Shown piece after piece: positions 1-6,858 of a stretch of DNA of 18,349 nt (position 1 is the stretch's first letter; each line of letters begins with the position of its first letter). Where the stretch lies: positions 1 through 18,349 of the forward strand of contig DATMTN010000007.1 in assembly GCA_035564115.1 (NCBI GenBank), read 5' to 3'. Source of the DNA: JACMPA01 sp035564115. GTDB taxonomy: Bacteria; Patescibacteriota; Saccharimonadia; Saccharimonadales; UBA4665. The notes beneath the pieces were generated by a model. That model searched no databases. It saw only the letters and a list, made by a program, of their open reading frames with translations, and was not told the DNA's origin. Position numbers and translations under genes: made by a program.

Positions 1-58
1 ACCTGCATAATTGGTCGATAGCAGCTGGAACAAACCCATTAACGGAGAATATCCACAT

Positions 59-583
59 ATGGCTCTAACAAAAGACAAGAAGAATGAAGTAGTCAGCGAA
101 GTCGCTGAACTGCTTGGTGCTTCTAAGATGACTGTTGTCGCCAAATACCAGGGCACAACAGTGAAAGCAATGCAGACGCTTCGCCGCGAGTCACGCAACA
201 ACGGTACCAAAGTTAAAGTCGTTAAGAACCGCTTGGTTAAACAAGCTATTCTGGCCAACGATACTTTGAAAGATGTTGATGCCAGTAACCTCGAGGGTAT
301 GTTGCTGTACGCTTTCAACGCTGAGGACGAAGTTGCTCCAGCCCAAGTGCTAGCTGCTTTCGCCAAAGCAAATCCAACGATTGAGTTCGTTGGTGCTATC
401 AGTGCCGAAGGTAAGTTTTTAACTGCCGACGAAGTGAAGGCTCTGGCAACCCTGCCAAGCAAGAACGAACTGATTGCTCAGGTTGTAGCAACCCTGCTAT
501 CACCGGTACACGATGTTACTAACGCCCTTAGTGGCAACCTGCACGCCCTGCTCGACGGTGTCGAAGCCAAGGCTGCAGCGTAA
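59..583 (+). CDS. rplJ: 50S ribosomal protein L10
   Basis: L10 anchors the L7/L12 stalk to 23S rRNA and to L11 in the large ribosomal subunit. The 174-residue protein matches the family in length and layout. It has an N-terminal globular domain with the typical opening MALTKDKKNEVV and the Lys/Arg-rich stretch KVKVVKNRLVKQA, and an Ala-rich C-terminal helix that binds L7/L12 dimers. I start at ATG 59 rather than the in-frame TTG at 11, because GGAG at 44-47 lies 11 nt upstream and family members begin here. rplL follows directly, the usual rplJ-rplL pair. The window opens too late to show the promoter or a complete L10 autoregulatory leader. Confidence 0.97.
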   Translation: MALTKDKKNEVVSEVAELLGASKMTVVAKYQGTTVKAMQTLRRESRNNGTKVKVVKNRLVKQAILANDTLKDVDASNLEGMLLYAFNAEDEVAPAQVLAAFAKANPTIEFVGAISAEGKFLTADEVKALATLPSKNELIAQVVATLLSPVHDVTNALSGNLHALLDGVEAKAAA

Positions 584-599
584 GAAAGGAATTACTCAC

Positions 600-980
600 A
601 TGGCTGACGTAAAGAAACTTGCAGAAGAGCTAACCAAGCTAACTGTACTCGAAGTAAACGAACTTAAGACCGTCCTGAAGGACGAATATGGCATTGAGCC
701 AGCTGCTGCAGCTGTTGCAGTTGCCGCTGGTCCTGCTGCTGACGCTGGTGCCGCTGGTGCTGACGAAAAAGCTGAGTACGACATCGTCCTGAAGGACGCT
801 GGTGCTCAGAAGGTTGCAGTCATCAAGGCTGTTAAGGATATCACTGGTCTGGGTCTCGGTGAGGCTAAGGCTCTGGTTGATGGTGCTCCAAAGACCATCG
901 CCGAGGGTGTTAAGAAGGAAGACGCTGAAGCACACAAAAAGGCTCTTGAAGAAGCCGGTGCTACTGTCGAACTTGCTTAA
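600..980 (+). CDS. rplL: 50S ribosomal protein L7/L12
   Basis: This is the multicopy stalk protein that recruits elongation factors and stimulates their GTPase activity. Its 126 residues show the N-terminal dimerisation domain (about 1-33), an Ala/Gly-rich flexible hinge (about 35-56) and the conserved C-terminal domain with KVAVIKAVKDITGLGLGEAK and the closing EEAGATVEL. ATG 600 is chosen because AAAGGA at 585-590, overlapping the rplJ stop, is a good ribosome-binding site 9 nt upstream. An in-frame extension back to 513 would lie inside rplJ. A hairpin-plus-T terminator follows 20 bases after the stop. Confidence 0.98.
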   Translation: MADVKKLAEELTKLTVLEVNELKTVLKDEYGIEPAAAAVAVAAGPAADAGAAGADEKAEYDIVLKDAGAQKVAVIKAVKDITGLGLGEAKALVDGAPKTIAEGVKKEDAEAHKKALEEAGATVELA

Positions 981-1000
981 TAAAAGCAGCTCTATTACGG

Positions 1001-1035
1001 ACGTGTCGCTCACACCGAGCGGCACGTTTGTTTTT
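1001..1035 (+). terminator. Rho-independent terminator after rplJ-rplL
   Basis: An 11-bp stem (1001-1011 with 1017-1027, one G-U pair) with loop ACACC is followed by TTGTTTTT. It closes the ribosomal protein unit before the next promoter. Confidence 0.85.
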
Positions 1036-1051
1036 GAGACCGAAAGGTTAA

Positions 1052-1060
1052 TTATCCACA
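1052..1060 (+). promoter_or_regulatory. Perfect DnaA-box-like sequence
   Basis: TTATCCACA matches the classical high-affinity DnaA box. It sits between the rplL terminator and the next promoter, inside a 6-bp inverted repeat GTTAAT/ATTAAC (1047-1052 and 1062-1067). It is single, with no cluster, so it is not an origin on this evidence. It may be a DnaA regulatory or titration site, or chance. Confidence 0.35.
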
Positions 1061-1086
1061 GATTAACTTCAGTTTTATAAACTATT

Positions 1087-1115
1087 TTGACTTGCGTATA
1101 CCCGTATGGTATGGT
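1087..1115 (+). promoter_or_regulatory. Sigma70-type promoter for the gene at 1172
   Basis: The -35 box TTGACT (1087-1092), a 17-bp spacer and the -10 box TATGGT (1110-1115) predict a start near 1122 and a leader of about 50 nt. The leader holds a short 6-bp hairpin (1126-1131 with 1137-1142) before the ribosome-binding site AGAGGA (1159-1164). Confidence 0.75.
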
Positions 1116-1171
1116 TAGGGTGAAACCTAGGTCTACCTTAGGCGAGAGACGAGAAAACAGAGGAAAATACA

Positions 1172-1681
1172 GTGGCAGACATAGCAGACAAACAGATCAA
1201 ACGCCTGCGAGCTCTTATTCAAGAGGCAGAAACAAACCTGGCAGCAGCTAATGAGTTGCTGTTGAGCCTAGTAGGCGAAGATGACGCAGCCACTGCAACC
1301 GTACGAAACGAACCTCTCGGCAAGGTCATAGAGGGTGTGTTCGATGGTCAGAGCATGGTCGGGTCTGATGGCAAGAACTACCCAGTGCCTGCTAACTACG
1401 CAAGCAAATCCAAGCTTGTTCAGGGTGATATCCTAAAACTTACTATCGCTGAAGACGGCGCATTCTTGTACAAGCAAATCGGTCCAATCCCCCGTAAGCA
1501 AGTTGTGGGTACATTGAAGCTCGAGAACGGTCATTACTTCGTAGATGTGAATGGCAAGCAGCTGCGTGTGCTTCTGGCTAGCGTGACGTACTTCAAGGCT
1601 AAGCCTGGTGATCAAGTAAGTGTCAATGTTCCCGAAGACGACGCTGCAGCTGAATGGGCTGCGCTTGAAGCGGCTTTGTAG
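1172..1681 (+). CDS. Conserved protein of unknown function, coiled coil plus small beta-rich domain
   Basis: I do not know a function for this 169-residue protein. I recall near-identical blocks (GVFDGQ, YPVPANYASKSKLV, GDILKLTI, YKQIGP) in hypothetical proteins of Patescibacteria, but cannot search here. Residues 1-35 look helical and coiled-coil forming (LRALIQEAETNLAAANELL). Residues 48-155 alternate short strands and turns and could form a small beta-barrel. The C-terminus is acidic and Ala-rich (EDDAAAEWAALEAAL). The start is GTG 1172, with AGAGGA 7 nt upstream. It is monocistronic, with its own strong promoter and a perfect-stem terminator, next to rplJ-rplL. A ribosome- or nucleic-acid-linked role is only inference. 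Confidence 0.85.
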   Translation: MADIADKQIKRLRALIQEAETNLAAANELLLSLVGEDDAATATVRNEPLGKVIEGVFDGQSMVGSDGKNYPVPANYASKSKLVQGDILKLTIAEDGAFLYKQIGPIPRKQVVGTLKLENGHYFVDVNGKQLRVLLASVTYFKAKPGDQVSVNVPEDDAAAEWAALEAAL

Positions 1682-1706
1682 GAGCAGTATCGTTATAGAT
1701 AACACA

Positions 1707-1729
1707 ATGACCGCTCGGCGGTCATTTTT
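1707..1729 (+). terminator. Rho-independent terminator
   Basis: A perfect 8-bp stem ATGACCGC/GCGGTCAT (1707-1714, 1718-1725) with a TCG loop runs into TTTTT. It also overlaps the presumed -35 box of the tdk promoter. Confidence 0.9.
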
Positions 1730-1736
1730 GTATACT
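1707..1736 (+). promoter_or_regulatory. Promoter for tdk
   Basis: The -10 box TATACT (1731-1736) is good. The best -35 candidate is ATGACC (1707-1712) with an 18-bp spacer, inside the upstream terminator stem. The predicted start near 1743 leaves a leader of about 18 nt carrying AAGAGG (1749-1754). Confidence 0.6.
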
Positions 1737-1760
1737 GGGCATAACTAGAAGAGGCAAGCA

Positions 1761-2345
1761 ATGGCAAAACTTTACTTCCGATACAGTGCAATGAACAGCG
1801 GCAAGACCACCGCCCTTATCCAGGCCGCCCATAACTATGAAGAGCGCGGTATGAAAGTGGCCATCCTCAAGCCGGCAGTAGATAGTAAGGGCGACGATAG
1901 AATCGTTTCTAGGCTTGGCGTCGAACGTGCGGCGGACGCAACCCTGGCGACTGACGATAATGTGTCGCAAATCCTGGAAGGAATTGGAGCTGTTGACTGT
2001 ATTTTGATAGATGAGGCCCAATTCCTCAGTCCCCTGCAGGTTACAGAGCTTTTCTGGTATGCCGTGGATCACAATACACCAGTTATTGCGTACGGACTTC
2101 GCACGGACTTCAAAACAAATGGTTTTCCTGGTGCAACGCGGTTATTGGAGCTGGCCCACGAGATTAGCGAGCTCAAAACCATTTGTCGTTGCGGTAAGAA
2201 GGCCATACTAAACGCTCGTCGTGTGAACGGACAGTATGTACTAGAAGGTGAGCAAGTGGAGATAGACGACAAAGCCCATGTTGAATATGAGGCACTGTGC
2301 GCAGAAGATTATAAACAACTAGTTCTGCTACCACGACAGGCATAA
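1761..2345 (+). CDS. tdk: Thymidine kinase (type II)
   Basis: The enzyme phosphorylates thymidine to dTMP with ATP in nucleoside salvage, which suits an organism that scavenges nucleosides. The 194 residues show P-loop SAMNSGKT (9-16), the DEAQF motif with catalytic Glu85, and the substrate lasso region YGLRTDF followed by RLLELAHEISELKTICRCGKKA. The zinc site is only partly kept: Cys142, Cys144 and Cys180 are visible, but the usual fourth ligand (Cys or His three residues after the third Cys) is Asp183. AAGAGG at 1749-1754 supports ATG 1761. The gene has its own promoter and ends 44 bases before dnaX. Confidence 0.96.
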   Translation: MAKLYFRYSAMNSGKTTALIQAAHNYEERGMKVAILKPAVDSKGDDRIVSRLGVERAADATLATDDNVSQILEGIGAVDCILIDEAQFLSPLQVTELFWYAVDHNTPVIAYGLRTDFKTNGFPGATRLLELAHEISELKTICRCGKKAILNARRVNGQYVLEGEQVEIDDKAHVEYEALCAEDYKQLVLLPRQA

Positions 2346-2375
2346 TTTACAGCAGACGTACCTAGCTACCCCGCG

Positions 2376-2381
2376 TATAAT
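2376..2381 (+). promoter_or_regulatory. -10 box for dnaX, predicting a leaderless mRNA
   Basis: This is a perfect TATAAT ending 8 nt before ATG 2390, so transcription would start at about 2388. Only a weak -35 is visible and no ribosome-binding site fits in the leader. Confidence 0.65.
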
Positions 2382-2389
2382 AGTACTGA

Positions 2390-3892
2390 ATGGGGCAGGC
2401 TTTATATAGAAAGTACCGTTCAAGGTCTCTCGACGAGATCGTTGGGCAGGAGCACATCACCGAAACACTTGCGAAAGCGCTCAAGAGTGGTCGGCTTAGC
2501 CATGCCTATCTTTTTACCGGTCCCCGAGGAGTTGGTAAAACATCTATCGCGCGTATTCTAGCGCACGAAATAAACGGTCTACCATACGATGAACAGCAAA
2601 CGCCCATCGACATTATTGAGATAGACGCGGCCAGCAACCGTCGAATTGACGAAATCCGTGAGCTACGCGACAAGATTCACGTCGCACCGGCCGCCGCCAA
2701 GTATAAGGTGTATATCATCGATGAAGTCCACATGCTGACTCGTGAGGCCTTCAACGCCCTGCTGAAGACACTCGAGGAGCCACCCGAGCATGCCATCTTT
2801 ATCCTGGCCACCACCGAAGCCCATAAACTGCCTGAAACCATTGTTAGTCGCACCCAACGCTATGTATTCCGACCCATTGAGCCGGGAAAGGCTGTTGCAC
2901 ACCTACGACACATTGCTGACACCGAAAAGATAGCGGTGAGTGATGAAGCGTTAGAACTCATAGCGGAGCATGGAAACGGGAGCTTTCGGGACAGCATTAG
3001 CCTCCTGGATCAACTTGCCGGTAGCGGCAAGAAGATTGATGTGTCCACGGTGCAACGCTCGCTCGGCATTGCGCCGGCTGAGGCGGTGCACAACCTGCTA
3101 GATGCCATTAGAAGCGGCGATTCTCGCGCTACTTATCAACAGCTCACTACCCTCATAGAACAGGGAAATCAGGCGGCGACTATTGCCAAGCAACTCGCTC
3201 AACAGCTACGGGTGGCGCTGCGTGAGTCAAGCGATGCCAGCACTCAAGACGTCCAGCTCCTGAACAGTCTGCTTGAAGTACCTCTTTCGCATGACCAAGA
3301 AGCAGCCCTAGAAGTGGCGCTGCTCGCGTATGGGGCTGTTTCACAGATTCCTCAAGTAGCGCCCAGCCTATATGTACAGCCACCCATTGTTGCCAAGCCA
3401 GAGACAGTGGCTGCTCCAGCACCCGTCAAACCGACCCACGAGGCCAAAAAAGCCACTACGACCGCAGTGCTCCACGAATCGACAGATGAAGCCGTAGCCG
3501 CGCCTGCAGCCCAGCTTGCGACGGATAAGAAAGTTGATGTTGAAGCCTGGCAAGCTCTCTTAGATAGCCTGAAGAAGAAACACAACACACTCTACGGTAT
3601 CGTTCGCATGGCTCAACCCGACTTCTCGCAGCCCGGTGTTCTACAGCTGGCTTTTAGTTTTGCGTTTCATCAGAAACGGGCCAATGAAGCCAAGAATCGT
3701 CAGCTTATCAGTGACTATCTTGCAGCAGCCACAGGGGCTGCATTTGAGATCATCTGTACATATGACCCAGAGGCATCTGCCGGTAAACTGCCTGAACGCG
3801 CTCCAGAGGCTATCGCTACGCCGGCAACAGCCGAAAATGGCTCACTCTCAGCCATAAGCAATATCTTCGGTGGCGTAGAGATGGTAGAGTGA
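2390..3892 (+). CDS. dnaX: DNA polymerase III subunit gamma/tau (clamp-loader ATPase)
   Basis: DnaX drives loading of the sliding clamp and, as tau, couples polymerase to the DnaB helicase encoded next door. The 500 residues show the N-terminus ALYRKYR, Walker A GPRGVGKT (44-51), Walker B with Asp111-Glu112, sensor 1 ILATTE (138-143) and an SRC-type arginine-finger motif changed to SRT (153-155). An Ala/Pro-rich linker (about 320-375) precedes a C-terminal domain. The four-cysteine zinc module normally between Walker A and IEIDAASN is missing; a short Cys-free loop (62-74) replaces it. Six A residues at 3446-3451 in the linker could allow slippage to a shorter gamma-like form. dnaB follows after 21 bases. 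Confidence 0.96.
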   Translation: MGQALYRKYRSRSLDEIVGQEHITETLAKALKSGRLSHAYLFTGPRGVGKTSIARILAHEINGLPYDEQQTPIDIIEIDAASNRRIDEIRELRDKIHVAPAAAKYKVYIIDEVHMLTREAFNALLKTLEEPPEHAIFILATTEAHKLPETIVSRTQRYVFRPIEPGKAVAHLRHIADTEKIAVSDEALELIAEHGNGSFRDSISLLDQLAGSGKKIDVSTVQRSLGIAPAEAVHNLLDAIRSGDSRATYQQLTTLIEQGNQAATIAKQLAQQLRVALRESSDASTQDVQLLNSLLEVPLSHDQEAALEVALLAYGAVSQIPQVAPSLYVQPPIVAKPETVAAPAPVKPTHEAKKATTTAVLHESTDEAVAAPAAQLATDKKVDVEAWQALLDSLKKKHNTLYGIVRMAQPDFSQPGVLQLAFSFAFHQKRANEAKNRQLISDYLAAATGAAFEIICTYDPEASAGKLPERAPEAIATPATAENGSLSAISNIFGGVEMVE

Positions 3893-3913
3893 TAGACAGA
3901 TAAGGAAAACCGG

Positions 3914-5278
3914 ATGGAGCCAGGCGGCACAGGCAAAAAAGCAGTACCCCAAAATACCGACGCAGAAGCATCTCTGCTCGGTGCAATTTTGATTGATAGC
4001 GATGCTATCGTTAAGATTGCCGATCATATTGCCCCGACCGACTTCTACGATGCCCGACACCAGCGTATTTACGAGGCTGTTACCAAGCTTTACGAAAAAC
4101 GTAGTCCGATAGATGTGCTGACATTGGCAGATCAACTCAAAGGGGCAGGGGCGCTCGACATGGTCGGGGGTGCCGCGTACCTGACAGAACTAACCAACTA
4201 CGTACCAACCGCTGCGCACGCTGAGCAATATGCAGATATCGTGGCCCAGAAAGCCCTGCGCCGCCGTCTTATCAGTGCATCCCATGAGATGGCCGAATTA
4301 GGCTACGATGAGTCGAAGTCGCTCAATGAGCTGGTAGAAGAAGCCGAAACACGATTATTTGAGGTGAGCCAACAGCATATCAAGCAGGATGTTATTAGCA
4401 TCGAAGCCATCCTGGCCGAGAGCTTCGAGCGTTTAGATGATCTGCACAAGGACAAGAAGAAGCTACGGGGTATTCCTACTGGTTACCGCGATCTGGACAA
4501 TATGCTGGCTGGGCTGCAGCGCAGTGACCTTTTCATTCTGGCGGCTCGACCAGCCATGGGTAAAACGGCATTCGTCCTGAACTTAGCGCATAAGGTAGCC
4601 GTCAAAGCCAAAGAGCCGGTGCTCGTCTTCAGCCTGGAAATGGGCAAGGAACAACTTGTAGACCGTCTGCTTGCCATGGAATCTGGGGTTGACGCTTGGG
4701 CTCTTCGCACCGGTAACCTGACTGACTCGGACTTCGAAAAGATTGGTGAAGCAATGGGTACCCTCAGTGAAGCCCAGATATACATCGACGATACACCTGG
4801 TATTACCGTGCAGGACCTGCGCACCAAAGCTCGTCGGGAAGCCCATCAGCGACCGTTGGGGCTGATTATCGTCGACTACTTGCAGCTGATGAGCGGCGGT
4901 AGTAAGTTCGCCAGTTCCGCCAACCGCGTACAGGAAATATCCGAAATTTCTCGTGGTCTGAAGATTATTGCTAAAGAGCTGAATGTACCGCTCATCGCCC
5001 TGAGCCAGCTAAGTCGTAGTGTGGAAAGCCGAGTCCCGCCAATTCCGCAACTGTCTGACCTCCGTGAGTCCGGTTCCATTGAACAGGACGCCGACATCGT
5101 GGCCTTCCTGTACCGTGAGGACTACTATAATCCTGAATCAGAGCGCAAGAACATCATGGATGTACTCATCAAGAAGCACCGTAACGGTCCGGTTGGCGGT
5201 GTCGAACTCTACTTTGACCGTGATAAACAACGTATTAGTTCCCTTGATACGCGTCAGAGTGACCCGTTTAATAACTAG
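3914..5278 (+). CDS. dnaB: Replicative DNA helicase DnaB
   Basis: This hexameric 5'-3' helicase opens the replication fork. The 454 residues have the usual two domains: an N-terminal helical domain (about 12-115, starting PQNTDAEASLLGAIL) and a RecA-like ATPase domain from about 185. Visible motifs are Walker A ARPAMGKT (211-218), LVFSLEM, Walker B LIIVDYLQL with Asp321, the stretch IALSQLSRSVE, and the ending GGVELYFDRDKQRI. There is no intein and the length is normal. AAGGA at 3902-3906, 7 nt upstream, supports ATG 3914. It is probably co-transcribed with dnaX, joining clamp loader and helicase in one unit. Confidence 0.98.
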   Translation: MEPGGTGKKAVPQNTDAEASLLGAILIDSDAIVKIADHIAPTDFYDARHQRIYEAVTKLYEKRSPIDVLTLADQLKGAGALDMVGGAAYLTELTNYVPTAAHAEQYADIVAQKALRRRLISASHEMAELGYDESKSLNELVEEAETRLFEVSQQHIKQDVISIEAILAESFERLDDLHKDKKKLRGIPTGYRDLDNMLAGLQRSDLFILAARPAMGKTAFVLNLAHKVAVKAKEPVLVFSLEMGKEQLVDRLLAMESGVDAWALRTGNLTDSDFEKIGEAMGTLSEAQIYIDDTPGITVQDLRTKARREAHQRPLGLIIVDYLQLMSGGSKFASSANRVQEISEISRGLKIIAKELNVPLIALSQLSRSVESRVPPIPQLSDLRESGSIEQDADIVAFLYREDYYNPESERKNIMDVLIKKHRNGPVGGVELYFDRDKQRISSLDTRQSDPFNN

Positions 5279-5289
5279 CCACCGTCCGG

Positions 5290-5295
5290 TATACT
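5290..5295 (+). promoter_or_regulatory. -10 box for the membrane protein gene, leaderless spacing
   Basis: TATACT ends 8 nt before ATG 5304, and no Shine-Dalgarno is present. The predicted start is at about 5302. The -35 region is weak. Confidence 0.55.
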
Positions 5296-5303
5296 AGTAT
5301 CCA

Positions 5304-6506
5304 ATGAAACTTATGTTTAAAAGATTGCGGCAATACGTTCGCGCGCATTGGCGTTTGCTCGTGGGAATCATTGTAGGCACGCTCGCGGTCTGTGGCCTGA
5401 TGTTGTTTCAACTAGGCTCGATAACGGGCGGTCTGAGCTCATCTGAAGTAAGGCAGGCGACATTTTCCAGCTCTTGGCGGCATATCGCCGACAATCCCCT
5501 CAATGCTCCCCTGACTGTAGTCCAGTGGGTCATACTTACGCTTATCCCACACCACGGCAACACGGTGACTCGCGCAGCAAGCCCAATTTTCGGAGTGTTA
5601 GCACTGGCGGCGTTCGCCTACATTCTACGGCGTTGGTACGGTGTCCGTAGCGCTGTCTATGGATCGGTCATCTTTGGACTCTGTAGCTGGTTTTTCCATG
5701 CGAGCCGCTACGCAGGACCAGATGTCTTGTATATGTGGGCAATCCCTACGCTTCTTGCGATTTTGATCGCATGGGATCGACACCACGAGCAAAAGAAGGT
5801 AGCTTACCTGGCGCTGGCCGGACTGGCGGTGCTGTCGTATATACCGGGTATGATCTGGTTCGTGCTAGCAATCTTCGTTCTGCAACCACATATTTTGCTC
5901 GATAGCTGGCAAGCCGCAAAAACAGTAGTGGCACGACTTGCCTTACTCCTCCTGCCACTGGTACTGCTCCTGCCACTTATAGTTGCCTTTGTTGGCAGCT
6001 CCTCACTACTCAGGACCTGGATTGGGCTACCTGCCCATTTTGGTTCCGCCGAGAGCGTCGGTCGTGGCCTGCTGCATAGTGTGAGTTTCTTTGTCTACAA
6101 AGGACCCGCTACCCCTGAACTTTGGCTAGTTCGAGCGCCTATTTTGAACTTCTTCGCCACAGTACTCGCCGTACTGGGTGCATTGTTCTATGCCAAACAT
6201 ATGCAAGCCCCACGAACACGTTTGCTGGCTACTTTCTTTGTGATCGGTGCCTTGTTATTCGCGCTCAGTGGCCCGGTCACGATAAGCATTCTCGTGCCTT
6301 TGATGTACTTACTCGTGGCCGCCGGCTTCGGCTACCTTCTGCACGAATGGCTGCAGGTATTCCCTCGTAATCCCTTGGCCCGAGCAGTTGGTTTCAGCCT
6401 GTTGGGCATTGCGGTGGTGCTCGCCTGCGCCTACGAGTTCAAGTCATACTACATTGCCTGGCCACATAACCCGGCCACCGAGGCAGCATTTCACAACCAC
6501 CACTAG
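5304..6506 (+). CDS. Polytopic membrane protein, GT-C glycosyltransferase-like
   Basis: The 400-residue protein has roughly ten hydrophobic segments, starting at about residues 17-37, with basic loops. The order of features resembles the PMT_2/ArnT-type GT-C family. There is an early outer loop with an acidic residue (SSSEVRQ), then NPLNAPLTVVQWV, then AASPIFGVLALAAFAYILRR, then SRYAGPDVLYM; in that family such blocks precede transfer of a sugar from a lipid carrier. I infer a lipid-linked-sugar transferase but see no proven catalytic pair, so the substrate is unknown. The C-terminus is His-rich (AAFHNHH). It stands alone between dnaB and ybaB; other envelope-glycan genes lie at 11535-13789. 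Confidence 0.8.
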   Translation: MKLMFKRLRQYVRAHWRLLVGIIVGTLAVCGLMLFQLGSITGGLSSSEVRQATFSSSWRHIADNPLNAPLTVVQWVILTLIPHHGNTVTRAASPIFGVLALAAFAYILRRWYGVRSAVYGSVIFGLCSWFFHASRYAGPDVLYMWAIPTLLAILIAWDRHHEQKKVAYLALAGLAVLSYIPGMIWFVLAIFVLQPHILLDSWQAAKTVVARLALLLLPLVLLLPLIVAFVGSSSLLRTWIGLPAHFGSAESVGRGLLHSVSFFVYKGPATPELWLVRAPILNFFATVLAVLGALFYAKHMQAPRTRLLATFFVIGALLFALSGPVTISILVPLMYLLVAAGFGYLLHEWLQVFPRNPLARAVGFSLLGIAVVLACAYEFKSYYIAWPHNPATEAAFHNHH

Positions 6507-6518
6507 AGTTGGTACAAT
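6490..6518 (+). promoter_or_regulatory. Promoter for the ybaB-recR-NUDIX-DHH-cysS operon
   Basis: TTCACA (6490-6495), a 17-bp spacer and TACAAT (6513-6518), preceded by TGG as an extended -10. The predicted start near 6525 gives a leader of about 20 nt with AGAGGAG at 6531-6537. The -35 box lies inside the preceding gene. Confidence 0.8.
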
Positions 6519-6546
6519 ATAACCGAAGAAAGAGGAGTTCCTAACT

Positions 6547-6840
6547 ATGAGTCGTTTTGACCAAGCCAAGATGTTATTGCAGGTAAAGAAAATCCAAAAG
6601 GAACTGCAAAAGCAGATCATTACAGTCGAAGAAGGTGACGGGGCCGTCAAGGTCGAAATCACTGGTGAGCAGAAGATCAAGAAAATTCATATCGATCCGG
6701 AGTATGTTGACCTGGATGATATTGGTCAATTGGAGCGCTGGATCGAAGATGCGGTGAAAGAAGCTATTGCTGAAAGCCAGCGTATTGCCGCCGAAAAGAT
6801 GCAGCCGATGATGGGTGCCCTCGGTAACCTTGGACTCTAA
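6547..6840 (+). CDS. ybaB: YbaB/EbfC nucleoid-associated protein
   Basis: This small DNA-binding protein of the YbaB/EbfC family is typically encoded between dnaX and recR or just before recR. The 97 residues fit the family: an N-terminal helix (FDQAKMLLQVKKIQKELQKQ), a central beta sheet (AVKVEITGEQKIKKIHIDPE) and a C-terminal helix rich in Glu/Lys, ending in a Met/Gly tail. AGAGGAG 9 nt upstream supports the start. Here dnaX is 2.6 kb upstream, separated by dnaB and the membrane protein, so the common dnaX-ybaB-recR order is interrupted. Confidence 0.93.
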   Translation: MSRFDQAKMLLQVKKIQKELQKQIITVEEGDGAVKVEITGEQKIKKIHIDPEYVDLDDIGQLERWIEDAVKEAIAESQRIAAEKMQPMMGALGNLGL

Positions 6841-6854
6841 GGGTCTCTAGAGTC
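6833..6854 (+). promoter_or_regulatory. Hairpin across the ybaB stop and recR leader
   Basis: A perfect 7-bp stem GACTCTA/TAGAGTC with an 8-nt loop (6840-6847) ends 4 nt before recR ATG 6859. The only Shine-Dalgarno-like bases, AAGGG (6839-6843), lie in its stem-loop border. It could modulate recR translation; no T-run follows, so it is not a terminator. Confidence 0.4.
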
Positions 6855-6858
6855 ACGC

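Noticed and set aside
1..58. L10 leader autoregulatory RNA
   Set aside because: Only the last bases before rplJ are in the window and I cannot recognise the kink-turn structure; only the GGAG site is supported.
5304..6506. Calling a defined O-mannosyltransferase or polymerase
   Set aside because: Only general GT-C-like order is visible; no specific catalytic motif can be confirmed by eye.
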